Assembly: GCA_947632285.1 (NCBI GenBank) | Contig: CANROT010000004.1 | Span: forward strand, 1 to 37,130 | Length of the DNA: 37,130 nt | Origin: an uncultured Clostridia bacterium | GTDB lineage: Bacteria > Bacillota > Clostridia > Oscillospirales > CAG-272 | Direction of reading: 5' to 3' | Part shown: positions 25,037 through 33,039 of the stretch, piece by piece | Layout: every line of letters starts with the position of its first letter | Position numbering within the stretch: position 1 is the stretch's first letter | The notes under the pieces: model-generated | What the model saw: only the letters and a program-made list of their open reading frames with translations | Databases searched by the model: none | What the model was told of the DNA's origin: nothing | Position numbers and translations under genes: made by a program

Positions 25037-26431
25037 TTATTTTTCTTCGACGAGGTTGTTCACCCAGCGGCGGCTCTTCACAAGGTAAAAGCCGAGCGCC
25101 GCCTTGATGATGTTCAGCCCCTCGACGCAGATGAACATGTATACGACGTAAAGCTCCGTGAATCGCGACAGCAAAAACGCGACGGGGACGCACAGTGCCC
25201 AGACGAACCCGCTGTCAAAGATAAAGGTGATCACCGTTTTCCCGCCGGAGCGCAGCGTGAAATAGCTCGAATTGACGAACGCGTTCAGCGGCATCATCAC
25301 GGCGGAGACGGTAAGGAGGCGGGACGCGAGCTCGCGCACCGTGTCCGTCGTATTGTATATCTTCGGTATGAACGGCGCGAGCGCCGCCATGACTATGCCG
25401 ACCGCGGCGCTCAGGAGCACCGCGAAGACGATGAGCTTTCTGTTCTCGTCGACGGCGCGCTCCGTCTCCCCCGCGCCGAGGAGCTGACCCACGATGATCG
25501 AGACCGTCGTTCCCATCGCGAAGAACGCGCAGAAAAAGAGGTCGGAGACGGTCGTTGAGATATTGAGCGCGGAGACGACCTCGAGCCCGCGCACGGAGTA
25601 GCACTGATTGAGCATTGTCATGCCGGACGCCCACAAGAGCTCGTTGCAGAGCAGCGGCGCGCCGATGACGGCGACCTGCCGCAGCAGGCTCGCGGGAACG
25701 AACGGCGAGCGGTATACGCCGACGATGTACGGGTTTTTGTCCTTGTTCCGGTGCGTCCAGATGATGACGATCAAACACTCGGTCACGCGCGCGGCAACGG
25801 TCGCTGCCGCCGCGCCGACGACGCCGAGGGCGGGTATGCCGAGCGGCGCGACACCGAAGATGAGGACATAGTTCAGGGCGAGGTTCACGAAAACGGCGGC
25901 GATCCCCGCTTTCATCGGCAGGACTGTCTCCCCCGTCTCGCGCAGCGTGCTCGAATATACCTGCGTCACCGCGAACGGCACCGTCCCGAAGAGCATCACG
26001 TGCAGGTACGAGATGCCGTAGCCGAGCGTGGCGGCGAGGTCAAGGTCCTCCTTGCCCTCGTGCAGGAACAGCGAGATCAGGCCGCCGCCGAAAAAGATGA
26101 AGATCGCGGCGAACACCGAAAGCGAGATGAGCGCGATATAGAGCTTGATGCGGAACGTGTGGCGTATGCCGTCGCTCTCGCGCTTGCCGTAGAACTGCGC
26201 CGTGAATATCCCCGCCCCGGCGAGCCCGCCGAAGATGCAGAGGTTGAAGACGAAGAGAAGCTGATTGACTATGGCGACGCCGGACATCGGCTCCGTGCCG
26301 ACCTGACCGACCATGACGTTGTCGAGCAGGCTCACGAAATTAGTAATGACGTTCTGCACGAGTATCGGCGCCATGACGGAGAGCAGCCTCCGGTAAAACG
26401 CGCGGTCGCCGAAATATTTTTTAAGTATCAT
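25037..26431 (-). CDS. MATE-family multidrug/cation antiporter
   Basis: The membrane protein has about 12 helices in two related halves. MATE features include [29 protein letters not shown] in helix 2 and [14 protein letters not shown], with a similar [16 protein letters not shown] in the second half. It exports drugs or toxic metabolites in exchange for H+ or Na+. The ATG at 26431 is preferred because AAGGA lies 5 nt upstream (464 residues); an ATG at 26446 would add five residues. It starts a MATE, macro, VWA gene run behind a promoter whose -10 overlaps that of the opposing rhomboid gene. Confidence 0.9.
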   Translation of the reverse strand: MILKKYFGDRAFYRRLLSVMAPILVQNVITNFVSLLDNVMVGQVGTEPMSGVAIVNQLLFVFNLCIFGGLAGAGIFTAQFYGKRESDGIRHTFRIKLYIALISLSVFAAIFIFFGGGLISLFLHEGKEDLDLAATLGYGISYLHVMLFGTVPFAVTQVYSSTLRETGETVLPMKAGIAAVFVNLALNYVLIFGVAPLGIPALGVVGAAAATVAARVTECLIVIIWTHRNKDKNPYIVGVYRSPFVPASLLRQVAVIGAPLLCNELLWASGMTMLNQCYSVRGLEVVSALNISTTVSDLFFCAFFAMGTTVSIIVGQLLGAGETERAVDENRKLIVFAVLLSAAVGIVMAALAPFIPKIYNTTDTVRELASRLLTVSAVMMPLNAFVNSSYFTLRSGGKTVITFIFDSGFVWALCVPVAFLLSRFTELYVVYMFICVEGLNIIKAALGFYLVKSRRWVNNLVEEK

Positions 26432-26439
26432 AATTTTCC

Positions 26440-26468
26440 TTGACATATTTGCATGGAGCTTTTATATT
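26440..26468 (+). promoter_or_regulatory. Promoter of the rhomboid gene (near-leaderless)
   Basis: TTGACA (26440-26445), a 17-bp spacer and TATATT (26463-26468). The predicted start at about 26475 leaves roughly 3 nt before the ATG at 26478, which has no ribosome site. Confidence 0.65.
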
Positions 26469-26494
26469 ATACTCAAGATGAAACACAAAATCAA
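26466..26494 (-). promoter_or_regulatory. Promoter of the MATE gene run, overlapping the opposing -10
   Basis: On the minus strand TTGATT (26494-26489), a 17-bp spacer and TATAAT (26471-26466). It shares bases with the plus-strand -10 at 26463-26468. Confidence 0.6.
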
Positions 26495-27110
26495 GGACAA
26501 AATCGGGCGCGCTATGGGAAAAGGGACACACGGAAGAATAAAAATAGAATATGACTCGCCAGTCGTTCTGACGTTCGCGTTCTGCTCGCTCTTCGCGCTC
26601 ATCGCGGACGCATTGACGGGCGGCGCCGCGAATGTATATTTGTTCAGCGTTTACCGCTCGCCGCTGTCGGACCCGCTTTTTTACGTGCGCCTTTTCTGCC
26701 ACGTGCTCGGGCACGCGGGCTTTTCACATTTTTTCGGCAATATGACGCTCTTTCTGATAGTCGGCCCCGCCGTTGAGCGGAGGTACGGCAGCCGAGATCT
26801 TCTCATCTCTATGGCATTGACCGCGCTCGCGAGCGGGATATTGCATGTCGCCGTCTCGGCGGACACGGCGCTGCTTGGCGCGAGCGGGATAGTGTTCCTC
26901 TGTATATTTCTTTCGGCCGTCGACGGCGTCCGGGACGGGAAGCTGTCGCTCTCGTTCATTCTCGTCGCCGTCATCTACCTCGGGCAGGCGATATATGAGG
27001 GGCTCTTCGTCCGCGACAGCGTCTCGCAGCTCGCGCACATCGTCGGCGGCGTCTGCGGCATCGCGTGCGGGCTTTATCTCGGCCGGCGAGGACGGCGGGG
27101 AGGGGCGTAA
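26478..27110 (+). CDS. Rhomboid-family intramembrane serine protease
   Basis: The 210-residue protein has about six membrane helices. HVLGHAGFSHFFGNMTLF is the conserved loop after helix 1. The nucleophile is in LLGASGIVFLCIF (GASG) and the catalytic His in SQLAHIVGGVCGIACG, so it is expected to be active. Rhomboids cleave membrane-protein helices near the outer face; the substrate is unknown. The start at 26478 lacks a ribosome site but fits a near-leaderless transcript; a later ATG at 26514 also lacks one. It stands alone and ends in a bidirectional hairpin. Confidence 0.88.
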   Translation: MKHKIKDKIGRAMGKGTHGRIKIEYDSPVVLTFAFCSLFALIADALTGGAANVYLFSVYRSPLSDPLFYVRLFCHVLGHAGFSHFFGNMTLFLIVGPAVERRYGSRDLLISMALTALASGILHVAVSADTALLGASGIVFLCIFLSAVDGVRDGKLSLSFILVAVIYLGQAIYEGLFVRDSVSQLAHIVGGVCGIACGLYLGRRGRRGGA

Positions 27111-27126
27111 AAACGCCGGAAAATTT

Positions 27127-27180
27127 ATGCGGGGAAAGCCTTTATCGCGCCGCAGACGCGCATCATGGCTTTCCCCGCAT
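27127..27180. terminator. Branched hairpin between the convergent rhomboid and thiamine operons
   Basis: atgcggggaaagcc (27127-27140) pairs perfectly with ggctttccccgcat (27167-27180), and the 26-nt interior can form a smaller GCGC hairpin. Ttttatt follows on the plus strand and an A/T-rich tail on the minus strand, so it probably ends both operons. Confidence 0.75.
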
Positions 27181-27182
27181 TT

Positions 27183-27821
27183 TTATTCGTGGCGTATTTT
27201 TATGAGCAGCAGCCGACCGGTGCGGACGGTGACGGCGGCGGTCTTGCCGGGGAGGGGTTCGTTGCTGATCCCGTACTGGTAATTGCTGTCAATGACTGCG
27301 TCCGAGAGCGGATATTTCGCGCCGGTGACGGTGACGCCCTCCGCCCTGCCGGTCAGGTTCAAAAGCGAGAAGAACGCGTACCGATCCTCGATTTCCACCG
27401 GTTCGGAGCCGACGACGAGCAGCTCGGACGTGTCGTCAACGATAATGCCGCCGAGGCCGCGCTCCGCGAGCCAATAGAGGATATAGACGTTCCCGAGCGT
27501 GTGATCGAGCCTGCCGCCGGTGACGCCGAGCAGCAGAAAATCCGAAAACCCGCGCCGGACCGCCTCGCGCACGGCGAAAACGGTGTCGGTGTCGTCCTTT
27601 TCGCAGGGGAGGCGTATCGTCTCGATCTCCGTCTCCGGGACGGGGTGGGAGTCGAAGTCGCCGACGATGAGGTCGGGGTGGGCGCCGAGCGCCTCGGCGT
27701 TATATAGCCCGCCGTCGCAGGCGACGATGAAGTCGTCGGGGGCGATAAACACGGCTGCCTCGCCGACCTTGCCTATCGGGGCGCCGCCGATGACGACGCA
27801 GCGGCGATTTTTCGCATTCAT
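27183..27821 (-). CDS. thiN: Thiamine pyrophosphokinase
   Basis: The 212-residue enzyme shows the family motifs IACDGG-like VACDGGLYNAE, IVGDFDS, KDDTDT and LGVTGGRLDHTLGN. It transfers pyrophosphate from ATP to free thiamine to give TPP. The start ATG at 27821 shares one base with the thiC stop (TGATG), and longer readings run into thiC. It is the last gene of the thiamine operon. Its presence, with no thiL in the window, means the pathway product TMP must be dephosphorylated first; the HAD phosphatase in the same operon is the natural candidate. Confidence 0.93.
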   Translation of the reverse strand: MNAKNRRCVVIGGAPIGKVGEAAVFIAPDDFIVACDGGLYNAEALGAHPDLIVGDFDSHPVPETEIETIRLPCEKDDTDTVFAVREAVRRGFSDFLLLGVTGGRLDHTLGNVYILYWLAERGLGGIIVDDTSELLVVGSEPVEIEDRYAFFSLLNLTGRAEGVTVTGAKYPLSDAVIDSNYQYGISNEPLPGKTAAVTVRTGRLLLIKIRHE

Positions 27822-29125
27822 CACAGAATGTCGATATATTCGCCCGCGAGCGCCTTGTTCATGCTGCGGACGGCGCAGAATTTCCCGCACATGGAGCAGC
27901 TCTCCTCAAGCTCGGGGCGGCTCTCCTCGCGTATGCGCTTTGCGGTCTCGGGGTCGATGGCGCACTCCCACTGGGCGTCCCAGTCAAAGGTGCGGCGCGC
28001 GTCCGCCATTTTGTCGTCAATGTCGCGCGCGTGCGGGATATGTTTCGCGATGTCGGCGGCGTGCGCCGCGATGCGCGATGCGATGATGCCCTCCTTTACC
28101 TGCTCGACGTTCGGCAGGGCGAGGTGCTCCGCCGGCGTCACGTAGCAGAGGAACGCGGCGCCGCTCGCGGCAGCGATCGCGCCGCCGATGGCGGAGGTGA
28201 TGTGATCGTACCCCGGGGCGATGTCGGTCACGAGCGGGCCGAGCACGTAGAACGGCGCGCCCATGCATATCGTCGACTGGATTTTCATGTTCGCCTCTAT
28301 CTGATCGAGCGGGACGTGCCCCGGGCCCTCGACCATGACCTGCACGTCGCGCGCCCACGCGCGCTTTGTAAGCTCGCCGAGGCGGACGAGCTCCTCGATC
28401 TGGCAGACGTCGCTCGCGTCTGCGAGGCAGCCGGGGCGGCAGGCGTCGCCGAGCGAGATCGTGACGTCGTATTCGCGGCAGATATCGAGTATCTCGTCAA
28501 AGTATTCGTAGAACGGGTTCTCCTCGCCGGTCATGCTCATCCACGCGAACACGAGCGAGCCGCCGCGGGAGACGATGTTCATCTTCCTCTTATGATTTTT
28601 GATCTGATCTATCGTCTTGCGCGTTATGCCGCAGTGCAGCGTCACAAAGTCGACGCCGTCCTCGGCGTGCAGGCGCACGACGTCGATGAAATCCTTCGCC
28701 GTCAGCGTCGAGAGGTCGCGCTGATAGTGTATGACGCTGTCGTATACCGGCACCGTCCCGATCATCGCCGGGCATTCGCCCGTCAGCTTGCGGCGGAAGG
28801 GCTGGGTGTTGCCGTGGGACGAAAGGTCCATTATTGCCTCCGCGCCCATGTTGACGGCGGCCATGACCTTCTGCATCTCGACGTCGTAGTCCTTTGAATC
28901 GCGGGAGACGCCGAGGTTCACGTTTATCTTTGTCCGCAGCATCGAGCCGACGCCGTTCGGGTCAAGACATTTGTGATTTTTGTTCGCGGGAATGGCGACC
29001 TGCCCCTTTGCGACAAGCTCGCGTATCTCCTCCTCTGTCCTGTATTCCTTTTTTGCCACGGCGGCGATCTCGGGCGTTATGATCCCGCGCCGCGCGGCGT
29101 CCATCTGTGTCGTGTAATCTCTCAT
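27821..29125 (-). CDS. thiC: Phosphomethylpyrimidine synthase ThiC (short form)
   Basis: ThiC converts aminoimidazole ribotide to HMP-phosphate by radical SAM chemistry. The protein (434 residues from the ATG at 29125) is the short form common in anaerobes. Recognisable stretches are [47 protein letters not shown] and [10 protein letters not shown]. The C-terminal cluster motif reads CSMCGKFC (C410, C413, C417), one residue shorter than the CX2CX4C of E. coli ThiC; the DNA is clear there. An ATG 30 bp further upstream lies inside thiD and is less likely. Confidence 0.96.
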   Translation of the reverse strand: MRDYTTQMDAARRGIITPEIAAVAKKEYRTEEEIRELVAKGQVAIPANKNHKCLDPNGVGSMLRTKINVNLGVSRDSKDYDVEMQKVMAAVNMGAEAIMDLSSHGNTQPFRRKLTGECPAMIGTVPVYDSVIHYQRDLSTLTAKDFIDVVRLHAEDGVDFVTLHCGITRKTIDQIKNHKRKMNIVSRGGSLVFAWMSMTGEENPFYEYFDEILDICREYDVTISLGDACRPGCLADASDVCQIEELVRLGELTKRAWARDVQVMVEGPGHVPLDQIEANMKIQSTICMGAPFYVLGPLVTDIAPGYDHITSAIGGAIAAASGAAFLCYVTPAEHLALPNVEQVKEGIIASRIAAHAADIAKHIPHARDIDDKMADARRTFDWDAQWECAIDPETAKRIREESRPELEESCSMCGKFCAVRSMNKALAGEYIDIL

Positions 29126-29144
29126 TTTCCTGCACCTCAAATAT

Positions 29145-29948
29145 TTATTCGGCATCTATGAACCTGCCGTGAAGGTCTGCCATGTGATCGAGCGGGCCGC
29201 GCCCGCGCCCGAGGTCGAGCATCGCGGAGAGCGCGCCGGAAACGTATTCCTTCGCGCGGCGAACGGAGGCTTGCAGATCGCTCCCCTTTGCAAGGTTTGC
29301 CGCGATCGCGCTCGAAAGCGTGCAGCCCGTGCCGTGCGTGTTCGGATTCTCTATCCTCTCCCCCGAAAACCAGACGGGGGCGCCGCCCTCAAAGAGCAGG
29401 TCGTCCGCGTTTGCGGCGGTGTGCCCGCCCTTGCAGAGCACCGGGACGCCGTAAGTCTCGGATATCGCGCGCGCCGCCGCGGCCATGTCCTCCCTTGAGG
29501 CGATACGGACGCCGGAGAGGATCTCCGCCTCGGGAATGTTCGGCGTGATGACGGAGGCGAGCGGGAAAAGGCGGCGGCAAAGCGTCCCGACCGCGCCCTC
29601 GTCTATGAGCCGGGAGCCGCTCGTCGCGACCATGACCGGGTCAACGACGACGTTTTCTGCCCCGTAATGCTCGAGCGTATCCGCGATCACCTCGATGAGA
29701 GCGGCGGAGGACACCATACCGATCTTGACGGCGTCCGGGCGGATATCGGTGAACACCGCGTCGAGCTGAAGGCGCAGAAATTCGGGCGTCACCTCGGAGA
29801 TGCCGAGCACCCCGGTCGTGTTCTGCGCGGTCAGCGCCGTCACGGCGACCGTCGCGAAGACGCCGTTCGCCGTCATCGTCTTGATGTCGGCCTCTATCCC
29901 TGCGCCGCCGGAGCTGTCGCTCCCTGCTATTGTAAGCGCTGTTTTCAT
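29145..29948 (-). CDS. thiD: Hydroxymethylpyrimidine/phosphomethylpyrimidine kinase
   Basis: The 267-residue ribokinase-fold enzyme has [19 protein letters not shown] at the N-terminus, [23 protein letters not shown] and the anion-hole [15 protein letters not shown]. It phosphorylates HMP and HMP-P to HMP-PP, the pyrimidine donor for ThiE. It lies between the HAD phosphatase gene (3 bp gap) and thiC in the thiamine operon. Confidence 0.95.
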   Translation of the reverse strand: MKTALTIAGSDSSGGAGIEADIKTMTANGVFATVAVTALTAQNTTGVLGISEVTPEFLRLQLDAVFTDIRPDAVKIGMVSSAALIEVIADTLEHYGAENVVVDPVMVATSGSRLIDEGAVGTLCRRLFPLASVITPNIPEAEILSGVRIASREDMAAAARAISETYGVPVLCKGGHTAANADDLLFEGGAPVWFSGERIENPNTHGTGCTLSSAIAANLAKGSDLQASVRRAKEYVSGALSAMLDLGRGRGPLDHMADLHGRFIDAE

Positions 29949-29951
29949 ATT

Positions 29952-30605
29952 TTAAAGCCTCTTTATTATATCATGCGCGCCGTAAAAATCGTTTATGAAC
30001 GCGTCGGCGGTATTTTTTATCTCGTCTCTGCCGCCCGCCTCCGCATCGTCGGCGACGCCGATGACGCGAAAGCCCGCGGTCTTCGCCGTCCGGACGGCGT
30101 AGAGCGCATCTTCAAACACGCATATGTGCTCGGGGGCGGCCCCGAGCGCGCACGCCGCGCGGAGGTATATCTCCGGCTCGCGCTTTGAGGTCGAGAGCTC
30201 GGAGCAGACAAAAATCTCGCGGAAAAGGTCGAGGATCCCGAGGCGGGCGAGCGCGGCCTCATGCGTCTGCCGCACTCCCGCCGTCGCGACCGCGAGGGGA
30301 ACGCCGGAATCCCTGAGCGCCGTCAAAAACTCGCGCGCTCCCGGCTTGAGCTCCGCCTCATTATAGTAAAAATCGCGTATTTCGGACAGAATGTCCTCTT
30401 CCATCTGCTCCGCCGGGTCGGGGAGGGAGAAGAGGTCTTTTATATATCTGCACCCCTCCGGCAGCGTCATCGTAAAGACGAGGTCGGAGAGCCCGGGCGG
30501 CACCTCTATCCCGCGCCGCTGAAGGTATCTGTCGCTGACGTCGTGCCAGATCGCCATTGAGTCGAGCAGCGTGCCGTCAACGTCGAAAATAACGCCGCTT
30601 ATCAC
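29952..30605 (-). CDS. HAD-superfamily phosphatase in the thiamine operon (candidate TMP phosphatase)
   Basis: The 217-residue protein starts at a GTG that overlaps the thiE stop as GTGA. HAD motifs are IFDVDGTLLDS (nucleophile D8, acid D10), VATAG (motif II), a lysine in STSKREPEIY (motif III) and VFEDALYAV (motif IV), with a helical C1 cap at about 16-85, the beta-phosphoglucomutase/phosphatase layout. It sits between thiE and thiD. ThiE makes thiamine monophosphate and the last gene encodes a pyrophosphokinase that needs free thiamine, so a TMP phosphatase is the missing step; HAD enzymes with that activity are known in bacteria and plants. The assignment here is inference from context. 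Confidence 0.85.
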   Translation of the reverse strand: MISGVIFDVDGTLLDSMAIWHDVSDRYLQRRGIEVPPGLSDLVFTMTLPEGCRYIKDLFSLPDPAEQMEEDILSEIRDFYYNEAELKPGAREFLTALRDSGVPLAVATAGVRQTHEAALARLGILDLFREIFVCSELSTSKREPEIYLRAACALGAAPEHICVFEDALYAVRTAKTAGFRVIGVADDAEAGGRDEIKNTADAFINDFYGAHDIIKRL

Positions 30606-31249
30606 GTCGCGATCTCCCGCGACATAGAGAGGAGCCTGCGCGCTGCGACCTCGATCTCGGCGACGTCACCCGCCGCGAATATCGCCGAAACGACCGCGAC
30701 CCCGGCGACCCCGGTGCCGGAGAGCGTCCGCACGTTCGATTCGCTTATGCCGCCGATGGCGACGGCGGGTATCGACACGGACGCGGTTATATCGGCGAGC
30801 GCCGAGGGCGTTATGTGACGCGTGTCGGACTTGGTCGAGGTCGGGAACATCGCGCCGACGCCGATGTAGTCGGCGCCTGCGGCCTCCGCCGCCCTCGCCT
30901 CAAAAACGGTGCGCGCCGAGACGCCGATGATGAACCCGTCACCCATCAGGCGGCGGACGCTTTCGGGGTTCCCGTCGGACTGGCCGAGGTGAACGCCGTC
31001 CGCGCGCGCGAGCATGGCGACCTTTACGCTATCGTTTATGATGAGCGGCACGCCGTATCTGCGGCAGATCGGCAAGATCGCCTTTGCCTCCGCTAAAAAT
31101 TCGTCCTCACCGAGCGATTTTTCGCGGAGCTGCAAGAGCGTGGCGCCGCCGCGCAGCGCCGCCTCAACGTCGTCCGCAAGCGAGCGGCCGCCGAGCCATG
31201 CGCGGTCGGTCACGGCGTAAAGCCTCATCGTATCACGTGATAATTTCAT
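30602..31249 (-). CDS. thiE: Thiamine-phosphate synthase
   Basis: The 215-residue TIM-barrel enzyme carries LYAVTDR, LLQLREKSL, PLIINDSVKVA, ADGVHLGQSD, IGVSART, GVGAMFPTSTKSD and AIGGISESN. It joins HMP-PP and thiazole phosphate to give TMP. The ATG at 31249 has GGAG 7 nt upstream and overlaps thiM by 17 bp; a second ATG at 31228 would just clear the thiM stop but lacks a ribosome site. Confidence 0.95.
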   Translation of the reverse strand: MKLSRDTMRLYAVTDRAWLGGRSLADDVEAALRGGATLLQLREKSLGEDEFLAEAKAILPICRRYGVPLIINDSVKVAMLARADGVHLGQSDGNPESVRRLMGDGFIIGVSARTVFEARAAEAAGADYIGVGAMFPTSTKSDTRHITPSALADITASVSIPAVAIGGISESNVRTLSGTGVAGVAVVSAIFAAGDVAEIEVAARRLLSMSREIAT

Positions 31250-32048
31250 ATCTTGCTCCGTTTTCGAGTGTTTCGGGCGTCATGTTGTATACGGCGTCTA
31301 TGATGTATGCGCGGTATGTGCCGCTGCCGTCCGCATGCGTGAGCCGCCGGGCGGCGATTTCGCCGGACAGCCCCATCACGGCGGCGGCAGTCAGAGCGCC
31401 GTCAAATGCGTCACCGCCTGCGGCAAGGAATGCCGCGACGAGCGAGGTGAGCTCACAGCCCGTCCCGGTGACGCGGCTCATCATGACGTCTCCGTTATGA
31501 AGGAGCGCGGTCCTTTTGCCGTCCGTGACGATATCGGTCTGCCCGGACAGCACCGTGACCGTGCCGTATGTTTCGGAAAACCGCCTCGCGAGCGCGGCGT
31601 GCGGAAGGTCACCACCGCGGAGGTCCGCCTCCGCGGCGTCGACGCCGCCGGAGGTGGAGAGCTCCCCCGAAAGCGCGCGTATCTCGGAGACATTCCCACG
31701 CACGGCGGAAAAATGGACGCACGAGAGCAATGTCTTCGCCGCCTCCGTCCTGCGGCGGGAGGCGCCCGCGCCGACCGGGTCCAAAACGACGGGGCGGCAG
31801 AGCGCATTCGCCGTTTTACCGGCGGTGAGCATCGCGTCAAGCCTGCGGTCCGAGAGCGTGCCGAGGTTCAGGACGACGGCGGCGGCAAGCGACGCGATAT
31901 CCTCCGCCTCCGCGGGATCGTCGGACATGATGGGCGAGGCGCCGCACGCGAGCAGGATGTTGGCGCAGTCGTTTGCGGTGACGTAATTGGTGATCGAATG
32001 TATTATCGGGCGCGCGGCCCGGACGCGGGTGATAAGTTCGCTGTTCAT
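31233..32048 (-). CDS. thiM: Hydroxyethylthiazole kinase
   Basis: The ribokinase-fold enzyme (271 residues from the ATG at 32048) has IIHSITNYVTANDCAN, ASPIMSDDPAEAED, PVVLDPVGAGASR, VRGNVSEIRAL and SRVTGTGCELTSLVAAF. It phosphorylates salvaged hydroxyethylthiazole. With no thiazole synthesis genes (thiG, thiH, thiS, thiF) in the operon, this and ThiW imply that thiazole is taken up. Homology favours the start at 32048, but the only good ribosome site (GGGAG) precedes an in-frame ATG at 32078 located in the apical loop of the hairpin described at 32049-32099, so translation may be controlled by that structure. Confidence 0.94.
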   Translation of the reverse strand: MNSELITRVRAARPIIHSITNYVTANDCANILLACGASPIMSDDPAEAEDIASLAAAVVLNLGTLSDRRLDAMLTAGKTANALCRPVVLDPVGAGASRRRTEAAKTLLSCVHFSAVRGNVSEIRALSGELSTSGGVDAAEADLRGGDLPHAALARRFSETYGTVTVLSGQTDIVTDGKRTALLHNGDVMMSRVTGTGCELTSLVAAFLAAGGDAFDGALTAAAVMGLSGEIAARRLTHADGSGTYRAYIIDAVYNMTPETLENGARYEIIT

Positions 32049-32099
32049 AAAACAAAAGCGGGCCGAGGGAGCCCGCATTTCGGCGGACTCCCGACCCGC
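32049..32099 (-). promoter_or_regulatory. Terminator-like hairpin in the thiW-thiM gap; candidate HMP-PP (thiS-motif) riboswitch
   Basis: On the minus strand GCGGGUC (32099-32093) pairs with GGCCCGC (32064-32058) and GGGAG with CUCCC past a 2-nt UC bulge. UCCGC then pairs with GCGGG around the loop CGAAAU. UUUUGUUUU follows and ends at the thiM ATG. This is a classic intrinsic terminator placed inside the operon. Thiazole-salvage genes flank it, and a small aptamer embedded in a terminator is the known form of the HMP-PP riboswitch, so it is a candidate for that class. I cannot confirm the consensus from memory; a plain attenuator is the alternative. Confidence 0.5.
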
Positions 32100-32124
32100 G
32101 ATCCTTTCTTTTTCAATCGGTAAA

Positions 32125-32694
32125 TCAATCGAGCGATTTTTTAACGATGTCGAGTACCTTCGTGCGCTGCATCGCGGCGACGACGGCGCCGGACATCAAC
32201 GAGCCGACGACGGTCGAGATGAGGAACGGCACGATGTACGCGTAAAATGCCGTTGACGCCGCGTCCGCGTTCATGAAGAGCAGCGCCACGGGGTACGCGC
32301 ACAGTCCGCCGAGCACTCCCGTGCCGAACACCTCTCCGACGATGGCGAGCACGAGGGCGAGCCACGGCTTTTTCGTCACGCGGTACAAAAGCCCTCCCAA
32401 AAGCGCGCCTATCATCGAGCCGGGGAACGCGAGCAGCGTCCCGAGCCCCATGATGTTGCGCAGTATCGAGGCGATTAATGCCGCGCCGACGCCGTAAGCG
32501 GGCCCGAGCAGGACGGCGCAGAAGACGTTCACGATGTGCTGGACGGGCGAGCATTTGCTCCCGAAGACCGGGAAGTAGATGTAGCTGCCGACGACGGCGA
32601 CCGCCGCGAGGACCGCGGCGACAGCGAGCTTTTTGACGTTTACCTTGCGGGTCTTTTTTTCTTTTTTTGCGGTTGTTGCACTTGTTGACTGCAT
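32125..32694 (-). CDS. thiW: ThiW, thiazole-specific S component of an ECF transporter
   Basis: The 189-residue protein starts at the ATG at 32694 (MQSTSATTAKKEKK, with an aaaggag ribosome site). It has about six membrane helices. GSKCSPVQHIVNVFCAVLLG, NIMGLGTLLAFPGSMIGALL and VFGTGVLGGLCAYPVA match ThiW, the putative thiazole-binding subunit of an energy-coupling-factor importer. The shared EcfA/EcfT parts are not in the window. It is the first gene of the operon, behind a TPP riboswitch and a second leader structure. Confidence 0.93.
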   Translation of the reverse strand: MQSTSATTAKKEKKTRKVNVKKLAVAAVLAAVAVVGSYIYFPVFGSKCSPVQHIVNVFCAVLLGPAYGVGAALIASILRNIMGLGTLLAFPGSMIGALLGGLLYRVTKKPWLALVLAIVGEVFGTGVLGGLCAYPVALLFMNADAASTAFYAYIVPFLISTVVGSLMSGAVVAAMQRTKVLDIVKKSLD

Positions 32695-32880
32695 TTTATA
32701 GTCTCCTTTGAGTTTTAGGGAAACGGCACACACAGCGTCACTTTCCCCGTGATGAAAAAAGTCGGTCGAGGCTCCCTGGCCTCCTCTCACGCCGGAACAC
32801 GGCTTCCCATCGCTGCGTTTACTTCGGCAAAGGGCGCTCCCCCTCCGCCTGCACCGTTTTCCCTCCTTTCAAAAGAGATA
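32695..32880 (-). ncRNA. Unassigned structured leader between the TPP terminator and thiW
   Basis: This 186-nt stretch lies in the transcript after the TPP riboswitch terminator. On the minus strand it contains a strong ribosome-site-like AAAGGAGGG, then GAGGGGGAGCGCCCUUUGCC, GAAGUAAACGCAGCGAUGGG, a GCCG/CGGC hairpin, and GAGGC/GCCUC followed shortly by UUUUUU (32760-32755). A further GGGGAAA/UUUCCC hairpin follows (about 32748-32718). The GUAAnnnCAGCGnnGGGAAG stretch resembles the 3' conserved half of TPP aptamers, but CUGAGA is absent. It could be a second sensor, a divergent TPP-like element or an attenuator. I do not recognise the class. Confidence 0.4.
32819..32854 (-). CDS. Possible 11-codon leader ORF upstream of thiW
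   Basis: A GTG at 32854 lies 6 nt after AAAGGAGGG on the minus strand and opens VQAEGERPLPK before a TAA. The ribosome site and spacing are ideal, but the same bases are part of a possible RNA structure, so it may not be translated. Confidence 0.2.
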   Translation of the reverse strand: MQAEGERPLPK

Positions 32881-32882
32881 TG

Positions 32883-32915
32883 CGAAAAACAGCGGGCGCC
32901 CGACCGGGCGCCCGC
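32883..32915 (-). terminator. Terminator of the TPP riboswitch expression platform
   Basis: gcgggcgccc (32892-32901) pairs with gggcgcccgc (32906-32915) around a 4-nt loop; on the minus strand TGTTTTTCG follows. It lies about 20 nt after the aptamer, as expected for transcriptional attenuation by TPP. Confidence 0.85.
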
Positions 32916-32934
32916 AAAAGAAAATCGCTTACAG

Positions 32935-33030
32935 CAAAACTCCCTACGTTGGCATTGCCCAAATCAGGTGATCGGGTCCGGCGGAACACTATCCGCCGTC
33001 TCAGCCGCCTTGCGGCAGCGCCCCTGTTTT
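32935..33030 (-). promoter_or_regulatory. TPP riboswitch (THI element) controlling the thiamine operon
   Basis: On the minus strand the aptamer shows the conserved blocks in order: GGGGCGCUGCC, GGCUGAGA, an optional P3a hairpin (GGCGGAUAGUGUUCCGCC), GGACCC, ACCUGAU, GGGCAAUGCC and ACGUAGGGAG. These match the TPP-binding class. The predicted transcription start is only a few bases before it, and a terminator follows, so TPP should stop transcription before thiW. This is the only regulatory element strong enough to control all seven downstream genes. The whole 33184-32695 interval between genes is thus leader, promoter and terminator. Confidence 0.95.
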
Positions 33031-33039
33031 CCGCCTTGT

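Noticed and set aside
32761..32860. Cobalamin or lysine riboswitch in the thiW leader
   Set aside because: There are partial look-alikes (GGGAAGCC, GGCCAGG, GCCGAAGUAAAC), but the required spacing and remaining conserved blocks of both classes are absent.
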